NCBI RefSeq assembly: GCF_030445035.2
Contig: NC_080682.1
Span: 35,074,770-35,138,769, forward strand
Direction: 5' to 3'
DNA length: 64,000 nt
DNA from: Dasypus novemcinctus
Taxonomy: Eukaryota > Chordata > Mammalia > Cingulata > Dasypodidae
The position numbers and the translations under genes were made by a program. How positions within the stretch are numbered: position 1 is the stretch's first letter; each line of letters starts with the position of its first letter. The notes under the pieces are model-generated. The model saw nothing but the letters and a program-made list of their open reading frames with translations. It searched no databases and had not been told where the DNA came from. Shown piece by piece: positions 60,491-64,000 of the stretch.

Positions 60491-60506
60491 AAAAATATAT
60501 AATAAG

Positions 60507-62950
60507 GAAGGGTTACTGGTTTAAGGTGATTGACAGGGTGGTCATCTGGCACAGGGTACACCTAGGACAGGCATCTAAGGAGTGTACGAGTGCTCATCTT
60601 GTCAGAGTGCATTATATCAGGGGGTGAAGACCCACACAATGAGCAGGAAAGTGATTTACCCCCATCCTTGGGAAGCCTGATGTTCTCAAACAGAGGGTAG
60701 TGTGTCTCTCGAGAGAATGGGTGGCTCCCAATGGGGGAAGACAAATAAGTGTATCAAGCCCTCAGCATTGATGCAAGTATGAATGAATCTTGCCCTTCAA
60801 GCAGTGAAACTTGGTTTTCCCTGTGGGAGCCGAAGGGAGGGGGAGAGAGGAATAGAATAGATGGAAGATGGGATAACTGCAGGGCAATGGAAGTGTTCCA
60901 CAAGAGCATGCAATTATGAATACAGGCCATGTTAAATTTCACCAAGAATTTATAAACGTGTACAGTCTAAAATGTAAACCATAATGTAACTAAAAATTTA
61001 TTTAAATGTACAGTACAAAATATAAACCAGAATGTAAAACATAATGGAACCACGGTTGGTAGCCATGTTTCAATAGCTGTACATCAGATGTAGCAAATGT
61101 AACATCCACATGTAAAAAAGATCATTGCTGGGGAAGGGGGAAAAGGGTTTGTAGCAAATGTAATATCCACGTGTAAAAAGATCATTGCTGTGGAAGGGGG
61201 AAAAGGGTTTGATGTTGGATATATGGGAGTCCCCTATATTGTATATGTGACTTTACTGTGATCTAAAACTTTTTTGAAGGCAAAATTAAAAACTAGGGAA
61301 AAAAGAGGGGGTGGATGTAGACACTGAAGGAGAAATGGAAGAGATTGCCTTGCCACTGTACATACAGGGCAACACCTATTACAGTGATGAAAGGCAAAAT
61401 ATAAAAAAAAGTTTTATGATATTTTCCATTTTTTAATGCCCCAATTTATTTTTTACTTTATTTTAGTTTTTCTAAATTATTGTGTATTCTATTTCTAACC
61501 TTTAAGTCTGTCGTTACTATTTCATTTTCCTACTAATTGAATTTGGCAATATATTAGGCTTCATTTTTGAAGAAGTTTTGTATTGCAGAGGGGCTCAACT
61601 ATGGCAGAGGAGGAGCACTGGTGTGGGATGTCATTGATGGGGGATTCAGGGGTAGAGGGAGTTCTCCAGGGCATGCATATAGTGTATATAGATATATTTG
61701 GATGTTCATTGGATATTGTTATAATGTGTAGAGTTACACATGACAACTGAGGGAGTGCTGAGTTCCCATACTCCTGGGCAGCTCTGTTGCATTCCTCAAT
61801 GGAAGAGCAATAATCCCCCAAATGCAAGGGCAAAAACCAGTGAAGGACAGTCCAATGATGGGCTCTTGATACTGAAAACTATGCTTATGAAGCTGTGTGT
61901 TCGAAATTTCAACTAGGCCTAGAAATGCAGAGTGCCTAAGAGTTACCTCCTGAAAGCCTCCATGTTACTCAAACTTGGCCACTTTCTAAGCCAAACTCAG
62001 CATGTAAATGCATTACTTTACCCCCTGAGTGGGATATGACTCCTGGTGATGAGCCTCCCTGGTGCTGAGGGATTACTACCAAGCATCAGCTGGTGGTGCA
62101 ACTTGAAAAGGATCTTGAATAAAAGGGGGAATGGTAAAGACAAATGAATTTATATGGCTAAGAGATTTTAAAATGAGTCCAGAGTTCATCAGAGGGGTCA
62201 CTCTTACACATCTCAGCAGGATCTGAAAGAGAGCCAAAGTAAATACAACTCCAGATAGAGGTGCTCTTGAGGGCTATGGAGAAACTTAGGTCCTACGGTC
62301 ATGGCAGATGGTTCCAGATTTCAGTGCCTTGCCAGTGGACCCTACTTTGGAATTTGTGCTCCCGAGTATAATGGAGTTGGACTCAGATGTGACCTCTCTA
62401 CACATGCCTCTTCTGTCACTTTCACTGAACCTGTGGTTGGTGCTGGGTTTTTTGTATTTTCAGGAGACTTGAATCTCTGGACTGTCCATGTGCCAGCTGT
62501 GTATTAGAATGGACTCACTGGTATTCTACTACAGAATTATTATGTCTCTAGCACTGGAAGAAATTGTATCATTGATGTTGAGACAGTGGCACTGGAGTTG
62601 CTGAAATTAGGGATAGGGAAGAAGAGGTGTGATATAGGGGTATTTTTAGGCCTTGGAGTTGCCCTGAATGATACTGCAGGGACACATGTGTGACATTATA
62701 TATTATGTCATAACCAACTGAATGGCCTGGGGAGAGTGTAAATTACAATGCAAATTATAATCCATGCTGTGTAGCAGTGCTCCAAAATGTATTCATCAAA
62801 TGCAATGAATGGGCCACACTGATGAAAGAGGTTTTTGTTGTGGGAGGATAGGGTTTGTGAGGAGTGGGGTATATGGGAACCTCATATTTTCAATGTAACA
62901 TTTTGTGTGATCTATGTATCTTTTAAAAAAAGACAATAAAATATTTTTAA
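60507..62950 (+). mobile_element. Older copy of the long L1 3' UTR
   Basis: It contains both modules. The first ends with tatgggagtcccctatattg and gatctaaaactttttt at 61225-61275. The second starts near 61400 and ends with tgggaacctcatattttc and an AATAAA-rich tail at 62870-62950. Parallel landmarks with 56700-57866 include the gggatatgactcctgg block (62030) and cctacggtcatggcagat (62293, against 57078). The lone 68-codon frame in 62301-62507 is not a gene. Confidence 0.78.
61090..61210 (+). repeat. Tandem duplication of 60-61 bp in an L1 3' UTR
   Basis: gtagcaaatgtaacatccac at 61090 recurs as gtagcaaatgtaatatccac at 61151; both units end gggggaaaagggttt. They differ at about 4 positions, so the duplication is fairly recent relative to the element. 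The equivalent region in 8860-8920 has one copy. Confidence 0.9.
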
Positions 62951-63356
62951 AATGTTCTACAATTGTTTACAAAACTCACATTTTTGGTTTTGCTGAAATT
63001 AAATATATAAAAATAAAATATTATGAGCATGCTCTCAAGAATCAAACAGTATTGCTAGAACCACATAACTAACAATATGTACTAGTTATAACTGTGAGTA
63101 AGTTATTTAACTTTCCTTGCACTTTTCATCATACAATAAATGTGTGCAATAATAGTAACTATACATAATATTTTAATCTGAATAAATATATTAATGAAAG
63201 AAAGTATTTTTAACATTGTCATGTTTATTCTAACTGTGCCATTTTTATATATATATATATGTTTCTATTATATAATATAATAAAAAACCTTTTTAGGTTA
63301 TTCATGCTAAGCATGCACTTTGATTTTTCAACAGTTTACAAGAGCTGAATGATAGT
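62951..63356. other. AT-rich spacer upstream of the OR8H-like pseudogene
   Basis: It contains (ta)n near 63247-63260 and a splice-acceptor-like ttttcaacag at about 63326-63335. No gene was seen. Confidence 0.4.
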
Positions 63357-64000
63357 GTGGGAAGGAGAAATATCACAAATGTGTCTGACTTCATCCTTAT
63401 GAGACTGACAGACTCTGAAATGATCCAATGGGTCATCTTTATGCTATTTCTCCTGATAAACCTGATTTCTGTGGTGGGGAATGCAGGAATGATACTGATA
63501 ATTCACCTGTATCTCCAATTTCAGACCCCCATGTATTTTTTCCCTCAGTCACCTGTCATTCCATATATGACCTCAGTTATACAACAATCATCACAGCTAA
63601 AACCTTAGAGAATTTACTGACTTCCAACAAGTATATTTCATTTATAGGCTGCTTCCCCCAAATGTATGTCTTCCTGGTTGTTACTGATTTTTTCTTTCTC
63701 TCTTCAATGGTCTATGACCACTATGTTGCCATCTGCAATTCTCTTAACTACCCAGTTGTTATGTCCACGACACTCTGCTGTGTCCTCATCAATGGGTCTT
63801 ACATGATTGGCTCAGGTGAATTCTTATTTTATTGTTCTTTTCATGAACATTTTGCATTTCTGCAAATCCAATGTAATCTGTTACTGTTTCTGGGACCTAA
63901 CACCAATTTTAGCCCTGTTTTGCACTGATACTCATGACACCGAAATCATGATATTCATTCTTGGTAGTTTAAACATAATAGTGTCTCTAATCACAATATA
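63357..64000 (+). pseudogene. Olfactory receptor pseudogene, family 8 (OR8H-like), partial at window edge
   Basis: Recognisable text includes [14 protein letters not shown] at the N-terminus, GNAGMILII in helix 1, TPMYFF in helix 2, [19 protein letters not shown], and the C-terminal part ILALFCTDTHDTEIMIF in a shifted frame. The start codon is GTG (63357) where ATG is expected. Two one-base frame changes occur within about 63535-63575 in helix 2. ICL2 reads VYDHYVAIC, losing the conserved Arg. Another frame change lies after 63820, and the frame 63428-63928 then stops. The gene runs off the window near helix 5. The N-terminal signature points to OR8H rather than OR4, so it is not a copy of the other two. 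It is non-functional. Confidence 0.85.

Overview
The window is mammalian nuclear DNA, most likely from a xenarthran (armadillo group). It is AT-rich, full of LINE-1 and endogenous retrovirus (ERV) sequence, and carries olfactory receptor (OR) genes. The lineage pointer is a tRNA-headed SINE at 43974-44440 that I recognise as the DAS-SINE type described from the nine-banded armadillo. Family names come from recognition; no database search was run. No intact host protein gene was found. The three host genes are OR pseudogenes: two family-4, OR4C-like copies (16072-16986 and 33820-34741) and one OR8H-like copy running off the right edge (63357-64000). OR4 and OR8H genes share one large cluster on human chromosome 11q, so the window is probably part of the orthologous cluster.

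Layout. 1-6850: a decayed class I (gamma-like) ERV on the minus strand, with env, pol, gag, a proline-type primer-binding site and an LTR split by a 5'-truncated L1. 7380-11620: old L1 pieces. 13780-14390: a possible LTR. 14480-18180: first OR duplication unit. 18230-28060: an old near-full-length L1 interrupted by a second L1 whose 5' UTR holds two 398-bp tandem monomers. 28176-28803: a solo LTR with 5-bp target duplication. 28809-36420: second OR unit, with an L1 fragment inside. 38625-39640: a third, truncated unit, ending where an ERV-L element (39641-about 43810) begins. 43815-45470: env/LTR fragment of another class I ERV on the minus strand, with the DAS-type SINE in its LTR. 47253-60296: an L1 split in its ORF1 by a 9.17-kb full-length L1 (48694-57866) with a perfect 15-bp target duplication. 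60307-62950: further L1 3' ends. 63357-64000: the OR8H-like pseudogene.

How the parts fit. The locus looks like a tandemly duplicated OR cluster that accumulated retroelements; paralogous blocks serve as empty-site controls for two insertions. The most informative element is the 9.17-kb L1: complete ORF1, an ORF2 matching human catalytic residue numbering to codon 745, an unusually long, internally duplicated 3' UTR shared by several older copies here, and a long antisense reading frame in its GC-rich 5' UTR. Its ORF2 is dead by several lesions, including a changed endonuclease active-site residue. I found no evidence of a new enzymatic or defence system.
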